Source: CAVUPF01 sp963777915 | Lineage (GTDB): Bacteria > Actinomycetota > Thermoleophilia > Solirubrobacterales > 70-9 | Assembly: GCA_963777915.1 (NCBI GenBank) | Contig: CAVZSH010000005.1 | Coordinates: 1,223,856-1,287,855 of the forward strand | Direction: 5' to 3' | DNA: 64,000 nucleotides | Shown here: positions 51,989 through 61,469 of the stretch, one piece after another | Layout of the letters: every line of letters begins with the position of its first letter | Position numbering within the stretch: the stretch's first letter is position 1 | Translations under genes and position numbers: made by a program | The notes under the pieces: generated by a model | What the model was told of the DNA's origin: nothing | Databases searched by the model: none | What the model saw: the letters and a program-made list of their open reading frames with translations, nothing else

Positions 51989-53237
51989 GCAACTGGCCGT
52001 CGCCGTGCGCCACGTACTTGATGGTCGTCAGCTCCCGCAACCCGATCGGCCCCCGGGCGTGCAGCTTCTGGGTCGAGTTGCCGATCTCGGCGCCCATCCC
52101 GTACTCGAAGCCATCGGTGAAGCGGGTAGATGCGTTGACGTAGACGGCGGCGGCATCGACTTCGGCGACGAAGCGCTCCGCCGCCTGCCCCGAGGAGGTG
52201 ACGATCGCCTCGGAGTGGCCGCTGCCGTGCTGGTTGATGTGATCGATCGCTGCATCGAGGGAGTCGACCACTCCCACCGCCATCTTCAAGTCGAGGTACT
52301 CGGTGTCCCAGTCCTGCGCCGTGGCGGCGCCAACCTCGACGCCGACCGCCAGCGTGCGCACCCGCTCGTCCCCGAACAGCTCGACGCCTGCCTCACGCAG
52401 GTTGGAGAGGGCGGCGGGGACGAAGCTCTCGGCGATCGCCGCGTCGATGAGCAGCGTCTCTGCCGCGTTGCAGACCCCGGGACGCTGCACCTTCGCGTTG
52501 ACGGCAATCCGCCGCGCCATCTCCAGGTCGGCAGCGGCATGAACATAGACGTGGCAGTTGCCGGCCGCCGCGTACATCACCGGCACGGTCGCGACGTCCT
52601 TCAAAGCCGCCTTCAGCCCCTCACCGCCCCGCGGGATGAGCAGATCGACCAGCCCGTCCTGGGTCGCCAGCTCGGCCAGGTCCTCGCGACCGCCGCCCGC
52701 GAGCAGCGATACGGCGTCCTCCGGCAGCCCCGCCGCGACGAGCCCCTCGCGGACGATCGCCGCCAGCGCCGCGTTGGAGCGCTCCGCGTAGCTCGACCCC
52801 CGCAGCACGATCGCGTTGCCGCTCTTGATCGTCAGGGCGGCACAGTCGATCGTCACGTTTGGGCGCGCCTCATAGACCACTGCGACCACCCCGAGCGGCA
52901 CCCTCACCTTGCGCAGGTCGATCCCGCTCGCCAGCGTCCTGTGCTCCAGCTCCTCGCCTACTGGGTCATCCAGCCCGGCGATCGCCCGCACCCCCTCGGC
53001 CATCGCCGCGACCCGCGCCTCGCTCAGCGCCAACCTGTCGCGCAACGCCGCACCGAGCCCGGCGGCCCGCTCGTCGGCGAGGTCGGCCGCGTTGGCCTCC
53101 AGAACCTCGGCGGCCCGCTTGTCGAGCAGCTGCGCAGTCGCCTCCAACGCGGCATCCTTGGCCTCGCTGGGAGCGGCGGCAAGGGCTCGCGCCGCTCGCT
53201 TGGCGGCGGCGCAGGTCTCCGGGACGGAGGTAATCAT
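51981..53237 (-). CDS. proA: Gamma-glutamyl phosphate reductase
   Basis: Second step of proline synthesis: NADPH reduction of gamma-glutamyl phosphate to the semialdehyde. 418 aa from ATG at 53237 (a GTG at 53246 would add three residues). Aldehyde-dehydrogenase-like fold: VPLGVVAVVYEARPNVTIDCAALTIKSGNAIVLRGS, catalytic Cys in VQRPGVCNAAETLL, C-terminal RFTDGFEYGMGAEIGNSTQKLHARGP. 95 bp after proB, with a hairpin in between. Confidence 0.96.
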   Translation of the reverse strand: MITSVPETCAAAKRAARALAAAPSEAKDAALEATAQLLDKRAAEVLEANAADLADERAAGLGAALRDRLALSEARVAAMAEGVRAIAGLDDPVGEELEHRTLASGIDLRKVRVPLGVVAVVYEARPNVTIDCAALTIKSGNAIVLRGSSYAERSNAALAAIVREGLVAAGLPEDAVSLLAGGGREDLAELATQDGLVDLLIPRGGEGLKAALKDVATVPVMYAAAGNCHVYVHAAADLEMARRIAVNAKVQRPGVCNAAETLLIDAAIAESFVPAALSNLREAGVELFGDERVRTLAVGVEVGAATAQDWDTEYLDLKMAVGVVDSLDAAIDHINQHGSGHSEAIVTSSGQAAERFVAEVDAAAVYVNASTRFTDGFEYGMGAEIGNSTQKLHARGPIGLRELTTIKYVAHGDGQLRE

Positions 53238-53277
53238 CACTGCCACTAGGGATCAAGGGTAGCTGGAGCCTGGGGTG

Positions 53278-53296
53278 CCCCTCCGGCGAAGAGGGG
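53278..53296. other. Short hairpin between proB and proA
   Basis: CCCCTC (53278-53283) pairs with GAGGGG (53291-53296), loop 7 nt. In the 95-bp gap between proB and proA on the minus strand. Could reduce read-through into proA or do nothing; no U-tract. Confidence 0.3.
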
Positions 53297-53332
53297 GGAC
53301 GAGCAGGGCCCGGGGCGCCTTTAAGCCCTCAT

Positions 53333-54421
53333 CTACACGAGTACGAAGCGGTCGCGGTGGACCACCTCATCTGCCGCGTGCGGCAGCAGCTCTCTCACCT
53401 GCTCACTCTTCATGCCGATCACGCCCGACAGCTCAGCGGCGGAATAGTCCGCTATCCCCTTGCCGATCACCGCTCCGCCGGCCGCCACCTCGACCGCATC
53501 TCCGGCGGCGAACTCGCCCTCGACACCGACGATCCCAACCGGCAGAAGGCTTGAGCCGCTCTCGCGCAGCACCCGCGCTGCACCCGCATCAACCACCAGC
53601 CTTCCCTGGGTCGGCTTCGCGTACTTGAGCCAGAGCTTGAAGCTGGATACCGTCGAAGGTTGGGCGGGGAAGCTGGTTCCGGCGGCCTCCCCACTCGCTG
53701 CGGCGATCAGGGTGCCCCCCCGAGTGCCGTTGCAGATCACCGCCGGGATGCCGGCCTCGCTCGCCATCCCCGCAGCCGCGACCTTGCTGCGCATCCCGCC
53801 CGAGCCGAAAGCCGAGGTGCGGTCGCCGATCTCCAGCTCCGATAGGCGGGAGAAGTCCTCGACCTCGGCGACCAGCTCGGCATCTGAGTTAAGGCGCGGG
53901 TCGGCGGTGTGGAGGCCGTCGATGTCGGTCAGCAGAACGAGCAGTCGGGCGTCGAGCAGCACCGCCACCTGGGCAGCGAGGAAGTCGTTGTCGCCAAAGC
54001 TGATCTCGTCGGTCGCCGTCGTGTCGTTCTCGTTGACCACCGGCACCACCCCCCACTCGATCAACCGCCGCAGGGTCTGGCGAGCGTTTAGGTAGTTGGT
54101 GCGGGCGGCGATGTCGGCGGCGGTCAAAAGCACCTGCGCCGCCCGGGTGCCGTGTCGCGCCAGCCGGCTCTCATAGGCACGGAAAAGGTCGCCCTGGCCG
54201 ATCGCCGATGCCGCCTGCAGCTCATCCATCGCACGCGGCCTGACCGCCAGCTCGATCAAGCGCATCCCGCGGGCGATCGCCCCCGAGGTGACCATCACGA
54301 CCCGCTCGCCCCTTTGCTCGAGCGCTGCCACCTGGGAGCAAACGGAGTCGAGCACCTCGACCCGCAGCTCGCCGTCATCGGCGGCGACGATCGAGGAGCC
54401 CAGCTTGACGACGAGGGTCAT
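53333..54421 (-). CDS. proB: Glutamate 5-kinase
   Basis: First step of proline synthesis and the usual feedback point. 362 aa from ATG at 54421. Amino-acid kinase domain: LVVKLGSSIVA, RVVMVTSGAIARGMRLIEL, VVNENDTTATDEISFGDNDFLAAQVA, FGSGGMRSKVAAAGMASEAGI; a C-terminal PUA domain (about 270-350: GRLVVDAGAARVLRESGSSLLPVGIVGVEG). 13 bp after obgE. Confidence 0.96.
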   Translation of the reverse strand: MTLVVKLGSSIVAADDGELRVEVLDSVCSQVAALEQRGERVVMVTSGAIARGMRLIELAVRPRAMDELQAASAIGQGDLFRAYESRLARHGTRAAQVLLTAADIAARTNYLNARQTLRRLIEWGVVPVVNENDTTATDEISFGDNDFLAAQVAVLLDARLLVLLTDIDGLHTADPRLNSDAELVAEVEDFSRLSELEIGDRTSAFGSGGMRSKVAAAGMASEAGIPAVICNGTRGGTLIAAASGEAAGTSFPAQPSTVSSFKLWLKYAKPTQGRLVVDAGAARVLRESGSSLLPVGIVGVEGEFAAGDAVEVAAGGAVIGKGIADYSAAELSGVIGMKSEQVRELLPHAADEVVHRDRFVLV

Positions 54422-54434
54422 GACCCGAGCAAGT

Positions 54435-55730
54435 CTAGGAACCGGGGTGCAGTTCGAACTCCTTCTCGCCGACTCGCACATCGTCGCCCGGCTCAAAGCC
54501 GGCCTTCCTCAGCGCCGCGATCACGCCGATCTCGCCGAGCCTCTGCTCCAGGTAGGCGAGCGCCTCTTCGTTTGAGACGTCATGGCGCTCGAAGAGCAGC
54601 TCGACGCCGCGGCCGAGGATGCGAAAGCCGCCGTCGCGCTCGCGCTCGATGCGATAGCCCCCCTCTCCCGCCGGCCTGTAGATCCGGTGCTCGGCCTCGA
54701 ACTCGCCAGCGGGCTCGCCCCGGGTCTTGACCCGAGCCGGGATCTCTGGCAGCGCGATCAGGATCTTCTGGCGCAGCTCGTCCAGCCCCTCGCCGGTGGC
54801 CGAGGAGATCGCCAGGACGCCGAGCGCCCGACCTCCAAGCCGCGCCTTCCACTCCCCCACGACCGACTCGACCCGATCCGCCTCGAGCAGGTCCCGCTTG
54901 GAGAGCACCACCAGCTCCGGCAGCCTGTCGAGCCTGGCGCCGTAGGAGGACAGCTCCCTGCGAACAGCCTCATAGCTCGACTCCGGCTCTCCGCCAAACG
55001 GCGCCAGGTCGACCAAGTGGACGAGCATCGAGCAGCGCTCGACGTGAGCGAGGAACTCGTGCCCGAGCCCGGCTCCCTGCGCCGCCCCTTCGATCAGGCC
55101 TGGGATGTCGGCAATCACCGCCTGTCGATCCTCTCCCTCGATCGTCCCCAGTACCGGTGAGGTGGTCGTGAACGGATAGTCGGCCACCTTGGGTGCCGCC
55201 CGGGTCAGCCTCCCCAGCAACGAGGACTTCCCCGCGTTGGGCAGCCCAACCAGCCCCACGTCCGCCAAGAGCTTCAAGCGCAGCTCGATCCACCCCGCCT
55301 CCCCCGCGGTCCCCTTCTCGGCAAACCGCGGGGCCTGCCGAGTCGCAGTCGTAAATCGCCTGTTCCCGTGCCCCCCACGCCCCCCGTGGGCAACCACGGC
55401 CCGCTGCCCGACCTCGACCAGGTCCACCGTGCTCCCATCCACCGTGACTGCCTCGGTGCCGGCAGGCACGGGGATCAGCTCATCCGCCCCCCGTGCCCCG
55501 TGGCGATTGGACCCTTCCCCATGTCGCCCCCGCCCGGCTCGGAAGTGCCTGCCGCCACGCAAAGCGCCAAGGTCACGTCGCGATGAGTCGCAAACGAGCA
55601 GGACCTCACCGCCATGCCCGCCGTCCCCCCCATTGGGCCCACCCATGGGCACATGCGCCTCCCTGCGAAACGAGACACAACCACTCCCGCCGGCGCCCCC
55701 CTCTACCCAGATCTTCGCCTTGTCATACAT
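54435..55730 (-). CDS. obgE: GTPase ObgE/CgtA with OCT domain
   Basis: Late 50S assembly and stress GTPase. 431 aa. Gly-rich Obg domain (AKIWVEGGAGGSGCVSFRREAHVPMGGPNGGDGGHGG), G domain (GLPNAGKSSLLGRLTRA, DYPFTT, ADIPGLIEGAAQGAGLGHEFLAHVERC, SKRDLL, SSATG) and a C-terminal OCT domain (about 350-425: EHRIYRPAGEGGYRIERE...GVELLFERHDVSNEEAL) found mainly in Gram-positive Obg proteins. 78 bp after rpmA; the gap shows nothing notable. Confidence 0.97.
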   Translation of the reverse strand: MYDKAKIWVEGGAGGSGCVSFRREAHVPMGGPNGGDGGHGGEVLLVCDSSRRDLGALRGGRHFRAGRGRHGEGSNRHGARGADELIPVPAGTEAVTVDGSTVDLVEVGQRAVVAHGGRGGHGNRRFTTATRQAPRFAEKGTAGEAGWIELRLKLLADVGLVGLPNAGKSSLLGRLTRAAPKVADYPFTTTSPVLGTIEGEDRQAVIADIPGLIEGAAQGAGLGHEFLAHVERCSMLVHLVDLAPFGGEPESSYEAVRRELSSYGARLDRLPELVVLSKRDLLEADRVESVVGEWKARLGGRALGVLAISSATGEGLDELRQKILIALPEIPARVKTRGEPAGEFEAEHRIYRPAGEGGYRIERERDGGFRILGRGVELLFERHDVSNEEALAYLEQRLGEIGVIAALRKAGFEPGDDVRVGEKEFELHPGS

Positions 55731-55808
55731 CCCGCAGAGGAGGGTATGCCGAGCTCGACAAGAAAAGTCGGATGAGGGGCCGGAGACCGACCCCCTCCCC
55801 GCCTGACC

Positions 55809-56060
55809 CTAGTCTTGAAGAACCGAGATCGTGCGCCCGCGCCGCGACGGTTTGAAGTCAACCGTCCCGGCTCGCGTCGCAAAGATCGTGTGGTCGCGTC
55901 CCAGCCCGGTCCCGTCCCCAGGCCAAAACCGGGTCCCCCGCTGCCGCACGATGATCTCGCCCCCGGAGACCTTCTGCCCGGCGAACACCTTGACCCCGAG
56001 CATGTTGGGGTTGGATTCGCGCCCGTTGCGGCTGGAACCGAGTCCCTTCTTATGAGCCAT
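55809..56060 (-). CDS. rpmA: 50S ribosomal protein L27
   Basis: 83 aa. MAHKKGLGSSRNGRESNPNML, then GVKVFAGQKVSGGEIIVRQRGTRFWPG; the N terminus reaches the peptidyl-transferase centre. There is no cleavable N-terminal extension as in Firmicutes. ATG lies inside the end of rplU (11-bp overlap). rplU-rpmA-obgE is the usual order. Confidence 0.97.
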   Translation of the reverse strand: MAHKKGLGSSRNGRESNPNMLGVKVFAGQKVSGGEIIVRQRGTRFWPGDGTGLGRDHTIFATRAGTVDFKPSRRGRTISVLQD

Positions 56061-56508
56061 CGGAGTCCTCCTTCTTCGCAGCGGGCCTTTTCGCGGTCGG
56101 TTTCCTGGCCGCTTTCTTCTCGGCAGGTTTTTTGGTAGCAGCTTTTTTCGCCCCAGCCGCTTTTTTCTCCGCCGGCTCTTTCTTCTCCGCCGCTTTTCGG
56201 GTGACCAGATTGAGATCTGTCACCTCGAGCTTGGTCAGCTCGGAGCGGTGCCCGGCGCGGCGGCGGTAGCCCTTCTTAGGCTTGTATTTGAAGACCTTGA
56301 TCTTCGGCCCGCGCAGATGCTCGGCGACGGTCGCCTCGACCTTGACCTTCTCCAGCTCCTTCGGCTCGGCGATCACCTCCTTGTCGCGGAACATCACCGC
56401 CCGCAGGGCGACCTTGTCGCCCTCCTTGGCGCTGAGGCGGTCGACGAGGAGAGAGGTTCCCTTCTCGACCTTGTACTGCTTGCCACCGCTTTCGATCACT
56501 GCGTACAT
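56050..56508 (-). CDS. rplU: 50S ribosomal protein L21 with a Lys/Ala-rich C-terminal tail
   Basis: 152 aa, while L21 is normally about 103. The conserved part (MYAVIESGGKQYKVEKGTSL, VFKYKPKKGYRRRAGHRSELTKLEV) is complete; about 50 residues of K/A/P repeats (KKAAGAKKAATKKPAEKKA) follow and end in EDSDGS. The tail resembles histone H1-like or other PAKKA regions that bind nucleic acid. ATG at 56508 is favoured by AAGGA nine bases upstream; a GTG at 56514 overlaps the rng stop as GTGA. Confidence 0.95.
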   Translation of the reverse strand: MYAVIESGGKQYKVEKGTSLLVDRLSAKEGDKVALRAVMFRDKEVIAEPKELEKVKVEATVAEHLRGPKIKVFKYKPKKGYRRRAGHRSELTKLEVTDLNLVTRKAAEKKEPAEKKAAGAKKAATKKPAEKKAARKPTAKRPAAKKEDSDGS

Positions 56509-56510
56509 GC

Positions 56511-58355
56511 TCACTCGTCCTTGCTGCCTTGGTTGGCGCGCGAACGCCCACGACCGCCCCTGCGGCCGCGGCTACGGCTGCGCGAGGCGCCGGAGTGTAG
56601 CTCGGAGCCGTCCCCCTCGCCCCCTGCGGACCCGTTGCTCGCCTCCACCCCCGGCAGCGAGGCGGTCGCCGCGGAGCGCGCGACCTCCTCGATGCGTACC
56701 AGCTTTCGCTCCCCGACAAAGCGACCGCCGCCGGTGACGCTGATGATGTAGGAGTCGATGCGGGCGACCGCGTCGTCGGCGTTGTACATGTGCGGCTCAT
56801 CGATCTTGACCAACACCTCCTCGCCGACCTTGAACGGCAGCGCCCGCTCCTCGATCTCCTCGCGGCTACCCGACTCGACCAGGTCGAAGGTGTCAATCGG
56901 CAGCGCGTCGCCGCCCTCGAAGTGAAACTGCTTGCCGGTCTCGGTCTCCAGCTCGGCCAGCCCGCTGTCGGGATCGGTCAGCTCCCTCACCGCCTTCGGA
57001 TTGACCCGCAACAGGAAGGCCTCGGGCTCGGGGTGCTCGGCGGCGATGTCGCGCAGCTTGCGCAGGCCCTCCAGCGCCACCGTCTCGGCGGAGAGCACGA
57101 CGCCCTCGCCTGCGCAGGTCGGGCAGGGCGCGGTGAGAATCTCCCGCACCCCGTCGGTGACGTTCTGGCGGGTCATCTCGACCAGGCCGAGCGGCGATAC
57201 CTCGACCACGTAGCTCTTGGACTTGTCGGCGTCGAGCGCTTTGCGCAGCGTTTTCAGGACTTTGTCGCGATTGCGGGCGCGGGCCATGTCGATGAAATCG
57301 ATAACGATGATCCCGCCGATGTCGCGCAGCCGCAGCTGGCGCACGACCTCCTCGGCGGCCTCGGTGTTGACCTTGGTGATCGTCTCCTCAAGGCCGCCTT
57401 TGCCGCGCCCGGTGAAGCTGCCACTGTTGACGTCGATCACGGTCAGCGCCTCGGCGTAATCAATGATCAGATAGCCGCCGGAGGGCAGGTCGACCCGGCG
57501 ATTCAACGTCGAGGCGATCTCCCTGTCAATCGCCCACTTCTCAAACAGGGGCTTGCGATCCTCGTAAAGCTCGACTCCGCCGACCAGCTCCGGCGCGGTG
57601 CGCAAGAAGAAGCTGGTGACTCGTTCGAATTGCTTGCGAGAGTCGATGATCGCCTTCTCGAAGTCGCTGAGGAAGACATCGCGCAGCACCCGCACCGGAA
57701 GGTCGGCCTCCTGGAAGAGGAGGTTGGGCGCCTTGGTCTCCGAGGTGCGGCGCTCGAGCACCTCGTTGAGCTTGTGCAGGTAGTCGATCTCCCGCACGAA
57801 ATCGGATTTCTTCGCCCCGTGGGCGGCGGTGCGGACGATCAGCCCGCCGGGGCCCTTGTAGGTGCGGTCGACCATCTTGCGCAGGCGGTCGCGCTCGGAG
57901 TCGCTCAGCCGCCGGCTCACCCCGACGCCGCTGCCCTGTGACGCGTAGACGAGGTAACGGCCGGCGATCGAGACGTTCATCGAGAGCCGGGCGCCCTTTG
58001 TCTTCAGCGGGTCCTTGACCACCTGCACGACGATCTCCTGCCCCGGCTTGATCAGCTCGTTGATACGGCGCCCGGTCCCCCGGCCACGCTTCGGCGCCTG
58101 CTCGCCGCCGGGCAGAACGATCTCATCGACATGCAGGAAGCCGTTGCGCTCGAGGCCGATGTCGACGAAGGCGGCCTCCATGCCGGGCAGGACGTTGTCG
58201 ACCTTCCCCTTGTAGATGTTGCCGACGATCGAGCGGCGGCCGCGGCGCTCGATGTAGAGCTCGGCGATGTCGCGCTGGCCTCCTTTCGCCTTTGACTCGA
58301 GGACGGCCACGCGGGTCTCGCCGCGCTCGGCAGAAACCAGGATTGTCTTTTTCAT
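56511..58355 (-). CDS. rng: Ribonuclease E/G family endoribonuclease
   Basis: 614 aa. S1 domain near residues 35-125 (GNIYKGKVDNVLPGMEAAFVDIG), RNase H-like and 5'-sensor parts, catalytic acids in LTVIDVNSGSF and GGIIVIDFIDMARARNRD, zinc link CPTCAGEG, and a C-terminal TRAM-like domain (FKVGEEVLVKIDEPHMYNADDAVARI...GRFVGERKLVRIEEV). The last 45 residues are Arg/Gly/Ser rich. Processes rRNA and mRNA. Stop overlaps the rplU GTG. A TATCTG at 58371-58376 is a possible -10, 15 nt before the ATG. Confidence 0.96.
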   Translation of the reverse strand: MKKTILVSAERGETRVAVLESKAKGGQRDIAELYIERRGRRSIVGNIYKGKVDNVLPGMEAAFVDIGLERNGFLHVDEIVLPGGEQAPKRGRGTGRRINELIKPGQEIVVQVVKDPLKTKGARLSMNVSIAGRYLVYASQGSGVGVSRRLSDSERDRLRKMVDRTYKGPGGLIVRTAAHGAKKSDFVREIDYLHKLNEVLERRTSETKAPNLLFQEADLPVRVLRDVFLSDFEKAIIDSRKQFERVTSFFLRTAPELVGGVELYEDRKPLFEKWAIDREIASTLNRRVDLPSGGYLIIDYAEALTVIDVNSGSFTGRGKGGLEETITKVNTEAAEEVVRQLRLRDIGGIIVIDFIDMARARNRDKVLKTLRKALDADKSKSYVVEVSPLGLVEMTRQNVTDGVREILTAPCPTCAGEGVVLSAETVALEGLRKLRDIAAEHPEPEAFLLRVNPKAVRELTDPDSGLAELETETGKQFHFEGGDALPIDTFDLVESGSREEIEERALPFKVGEEVLVKIDEPHMYNADDAVARIDSYIISVTGGGRFVGERKLVRIEEVARSAATASLPGVEASNGSAGGEGDGSELHSGASRSRSRGRRGGRGRSRANQGSKDE

Positions 58356-58405
58356 TTGGTCAGCTCAGTTCAGATAGGTACGCATTCGCCGGTCCCCTTG
58401 GGGAT

Positions 58406-59602
58406 TCACCAGGCGAACCTGCCCTTCTGGCCGAGCCGCGCTTGGATGTGAATGCTCTGAAGAACGCCTACCGCAAGGAACGTCGCGAGCACGGATGACC
58501 CTCCGTAACTCACCAGCGGTAAGGGAATCCCGGTGATCGGCATGATCCCGAGGTTCATCCCCACGTTGACGAAGACCTGGAACAGTAGCGAGACGGCGAT
58601 GCCGCCCGCCACGAGTGTCCCGTAGGAGTTCTTCGAGAGCGTCACAATCCGCAGCGCCCGCCAGATCAGCAGGGCGTATAGGGACAGGACGAACGCGGCT
58701 CCGACAAATCCGTAGCGCTCACCGATCACCGCGAAGATGAAGTCGGTGCTCCGCTCAGGGACAAAGTCGAGCCCCGTTTGGCTGGCCTGATTGCCGCGCC
58801 CGGTCTTCTCCCCGGAGCCGATGGCGATCAGTGCCTGGTGCTGCTGGTAGCCCGCGTTGCGAGGGTTCTGGCTGGGGTGCAGAAACGAGGTCAGCCTATC
58901 TGCCTGATAGCCCTTCAGCACCGGCGTCCCGACTGCGGGCGCCACCACAAGGACCAGCGTTATGAGTGCGACGAGGGCCCCGCCGATCAGCGCGAAGTGC
59001 GTCCAGCGGACGCCTCCGAAGTACATCACGGCGAGTGTTGCGACCGCGAACACCAGTGAGGTGCCGAGGTCGGGCTGCAAGAAGACGAGCGCAGCCGGTG
59101 CCAGGCCGAGGCAGAGGTAGCGCACTGTGCGCTGCCTCGCAGAACCGCGCCTGGCGCCATCGATGACGAACCCGGCGAGCGCAAGCACGAGCAGGAGCTT
59201 GCCGAGCTCAGATGGCTGGAAACTGAAGAAGGGGAGTTCGAAAGCGCGCCGCGAGCCGCGTGCCGCGATGCCGAAGACGAAGATCAGCGCGATGCTGGCG
59301 CAGAGGAAGGTGTAGAGGCCGACCCGCAGCTCGCGGAAGCGCGAGTAGTCGATGCGGGTCAGCGCCAGCATCCCGACGATGCCGAGCACGCCATAGACGA
59401 TCTGGCGATCGACGTAGTAGTGGGGGTTGCCGGGGACGTCGTGAAGGGTCGCCTGACTCAGCACGAAGGCGCTGAAGGCGACCAGGGCGATCGCGGACAG
59501 CGCCAGCGTCGCGTCCATGTATGGCAGGCCAAGCCGCTCGACGATGCCGGGACGGGCGACGAACGGCTCGGGACGAGCCTGGCGGGCGCGGGTCGCGTAC
59601 AT
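58406..59602 (-). CDS. rodA: Rod-shape SEDS glycosyltransferase RodA
   Basis: 398 aa, ten helices. SEDS features: FFSFQPSELGKLLLVLALAGFV, FLQPDLGTSLVFAVATLAVMYFGG (catalytic Asp), GYQQHQALIAIGSG, STDFIFAVIGERYGFVGAAFVL, MNLGIMPITGIPLPLVSYGGSS. Polymerises lipid II glycan strands with its partner PBP2. ATG shares one base with the mrdA stop (TGATG). Last gene of mreB-mreC-mreD-mrdA-rodA, the elongasome operon. Confidence 0.96.
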   Translation of the reverse strand: MYATRARQARPEPFVARPGIVERLGLPYMDATLALSAIALVAFSAFVLSQATLHDVPGNPHYYVDRQIVYGVLGIVGMLALTRIDYSRFRELRVGLYTFLCASIALIFVFGIAARGSRRAFELPFFSFQPSELGKLLLVLALAGFVIDGARRGSARQRTVRYLCLGLAPAALVFLQPDLGTSLVFAVATLAVMYFGGVRWTHFALIGGALVALITLVLVVAPAVGTPVLKGYQADRLTSFLHPSQNPRNAGYQQHQALIAIGSGEKTGRGNQASQTGLDFVPERSTDFIFAVIGERYGFVGAAFVLSLYALLIWRALRIVTLSKNSYGTLVAGGIAVSLLFQVFVNVGMNLGIMPITGIPLPLVSYGGSSVLATFLAVGVLQSIHIQARLGQKGRFAW

Positions 59603-61461
59603 CAGCCCGGACTCCCCCCGTTGGGGCCGGCCGTTCCGCGGGCGTGCTTGTGGTAATAGGCTTCGAGGATCCGCAGCGCCGCCGGGGCCGCCGATTCGAC
59701 CCCGAAGCCGCCTTCCTCGATCGTCACCGCAGTGACAATACGCGGGTTCGGGTACGGGGCCAGGACGATGTACCAGGACTGTTCGCGATGGGGCAGCCGT
59801 TCCGCGGTGCCGGTCTTGCCCGCGACCGGCACCGGGAAGTTGCCAAAGACCGCGTAGGAGGTGCCGCCGGCGCTCTGCGCCGCCTCGTGCATGCCTTCGA
59901 GGATCGCCGCCCGGTAGGTCGGGTTGACGTTGACGTGGCGGCGCGGCGGCGGTTCGATTTCCTTCAGCACGCGGCCGGCTGGATCATCGACCTGCATCCC
60001 GACGTGCGGGGTCGGCACGGTACCGCCGCTGGCCACCGTCGCGTAGGCGATCGCCATCTGCAAGGGGTTCGTCTGCAGGTACCCCTGGCCGGTGGCCAGC
60101 TGGATGTTGTCGCCAGGTGACCAGGGGCCTTCGAACTTCCCTTGTCTGTAGCCGCGTTCTATCAACTGTTTGCTGGGCAGCAGGCCGACTTCCTGCTCGG
60201 GCAGGTCGATCCCGGTCGGCCGGCCGATCCCGAGCAGGTGGCCCCAGTGCTGAAGCGCGTTGGTGTTCCACATTTTCAGCCCGAGGGTGTAGAAGAACAC
60301 GTCGTCGGAGACCTTGATCGCCGGGACGAGGGTGAGCGCGCCGTAGGCTGCGCCGCCCGCGTTGTGGAAGCTCTCGCCGCCGACCGTCAGGGCGCCGTTG
60401 TCGACGATCGTCGTTTCCGGGGTGATCACGCCGCTGTTCAGCGCCGCCATCGCGGTGATCAGCTTGAAGGTCGAGCCGGTGGGATAGAGCCCTTCGGTGG
60501 CGCGGTTGGTGAGCGGCGACAGCGGGTTGCGGTAAAGGGAGTTGACCTGGGCCTGGGTCAGCGGCTTGGTGAACACGCTCGGTTCGAAGGTCGGGTAGGA
60601 GCCGAGCGCGAGGATCTGGCCGTTGTGGACGTTCATCGTCAGGAAGGCGCCCGGCAGGCCGCGGGAGGCGAGCGCCTGTTCCCCCGCTTCCTGCACGTTG
60701 GCCATCAGCGAGAGCTTCAGGTTGTCGCCGGGGACGGGCGGCTTGGAGACCAGCTGCCCGCCGGGGGTCGGCTCGCCGAGCGCATTGACCTGGATGCGGG
60801 TGATGCCCGGCTTGCCGCGCAGGTAGCGGTCATAGGTCTGCTCGACCCCGCCTTTGCCGACCTCGTCGCCCGGCTGCAGGTTGCGATGACGCGGTTCCTT
60901 CAGTTCTTCTTCGTTGATCTCACCGACCGTGCCAAGCACGTGCGCGGCCAGCGTCCCGTGCGGGTACTTACGGACGAAGACGCGCTGTACCTGCACCCCG
61001 GGAAAGCTGCCCTGGTTTTCCTGCAGGTAGTAGACGAGGTCATAGCCGACGTCGCGGCGCAGGGTGATCGGGGCGCCACCGGCCACCGCGAGCTGCTGGT
61101 GCATCGTCCTGCGCACCTGGCGCAGCGACATGTGGGTGAGCGCCCCGAGCCGGGCCAGCTCGGCTCGGCGCCTCGCCGGCGGCGTCGGCAGCTTCTGCAG
61201 GTTGACCTGGAGCGCCAGGCTGGTGCGATTTTCGACCAGCGCCCCGCCGTTGCGGGCGAGGATTTTCCCGCGCGGCGCTTCGACCCGGAACGCGCGGGTG
61301 CGGTTGTTGTTCGCCTCTTCTAGGTACTTCTTGCCGGAGAGCACTTGCAGGTCCCAGAGGCGGAAGAAGAGCACCGCGAAGAGAGCCAGCGCAAAGCCGA
61401 CGACGACGGCGATGCGCAGAGCCAAGCCGTTGGGGCGATTGTCGTCGGAGCGAAGGTACAT
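59602..61461 (-). CDS. mrdA: Penicillin-binding protein 2 (elongation transpeptidase)
   Basis: 619 aa. Signal anchor (LRIAVVVGFALALFAVLFFRLWDLQVL), pedestal domain from RGKILARNGGALVENRTSLAL, and a transpeptidase domain with SxxK as YPTGSTFKLI, second motif as VSDDVFFY and KTG as VAGKTGTAE. GQGYLQTNPLQMAIAYA is typical. D,D-transpeptidase partner of RodA. ATG has a good Shine-Dalgarno (TAGGAGG) 8 bp after mreD. Confidence 0.96.
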   Translation of the reverse strand: MYLRSDDNRPNGLALRIAVVVGFALALFAVLFFRLWDLQVLSGKKYLEEANNNRTRAFRVEAPRGKILARNGGALVENRTSLALQVNLQKLPTPPARRRAELARLGALTHMSLRQVRRTMHQQLAVAGGAPITLRRDVGYDLVYYLQENQGSFPGVQVQRVFVRKYPHGTLAAHVLGTVGEINEEELKEPRHRNLQPGDEVGKGGVEQTYDRYLRGKPGITRIQVNALGEPTPGGQLVSKPPVPGDNLKLSLMANVQEAGEQALASRGLPGAFLTMNVHNGQILALGSYPTFEPSVFTKPLTQAQVNSLYRNPLSPLTNRATEGLYPTGSTFKLITAMAALNSGVITPETTIVDNGALTVGGESFHNAGGAAYGALTLVPAIKVSDDVFFYTLGLKMWNTNALQHWGHLLGIGRPTGIDLPEQEVGLLPSKQLIERGYRQGKFEGPWSPGDNIQLATGQGYLQTNPLQMAIAYATVASGGTVPTPHVGMQVDDPAGRVLKEIEPPPRRHVNVNPTYRAAILEGMHEAAQSAGGTSYAVFGNFPVPVAGKTGTAERLPHREQSWYIVLAPYPNPRIVTAVTIEEGGFGVESAAPAALRILEAYYHKHARGTAGPNGGSPG

Positions 61462-61469
61462 CGGCCCTC

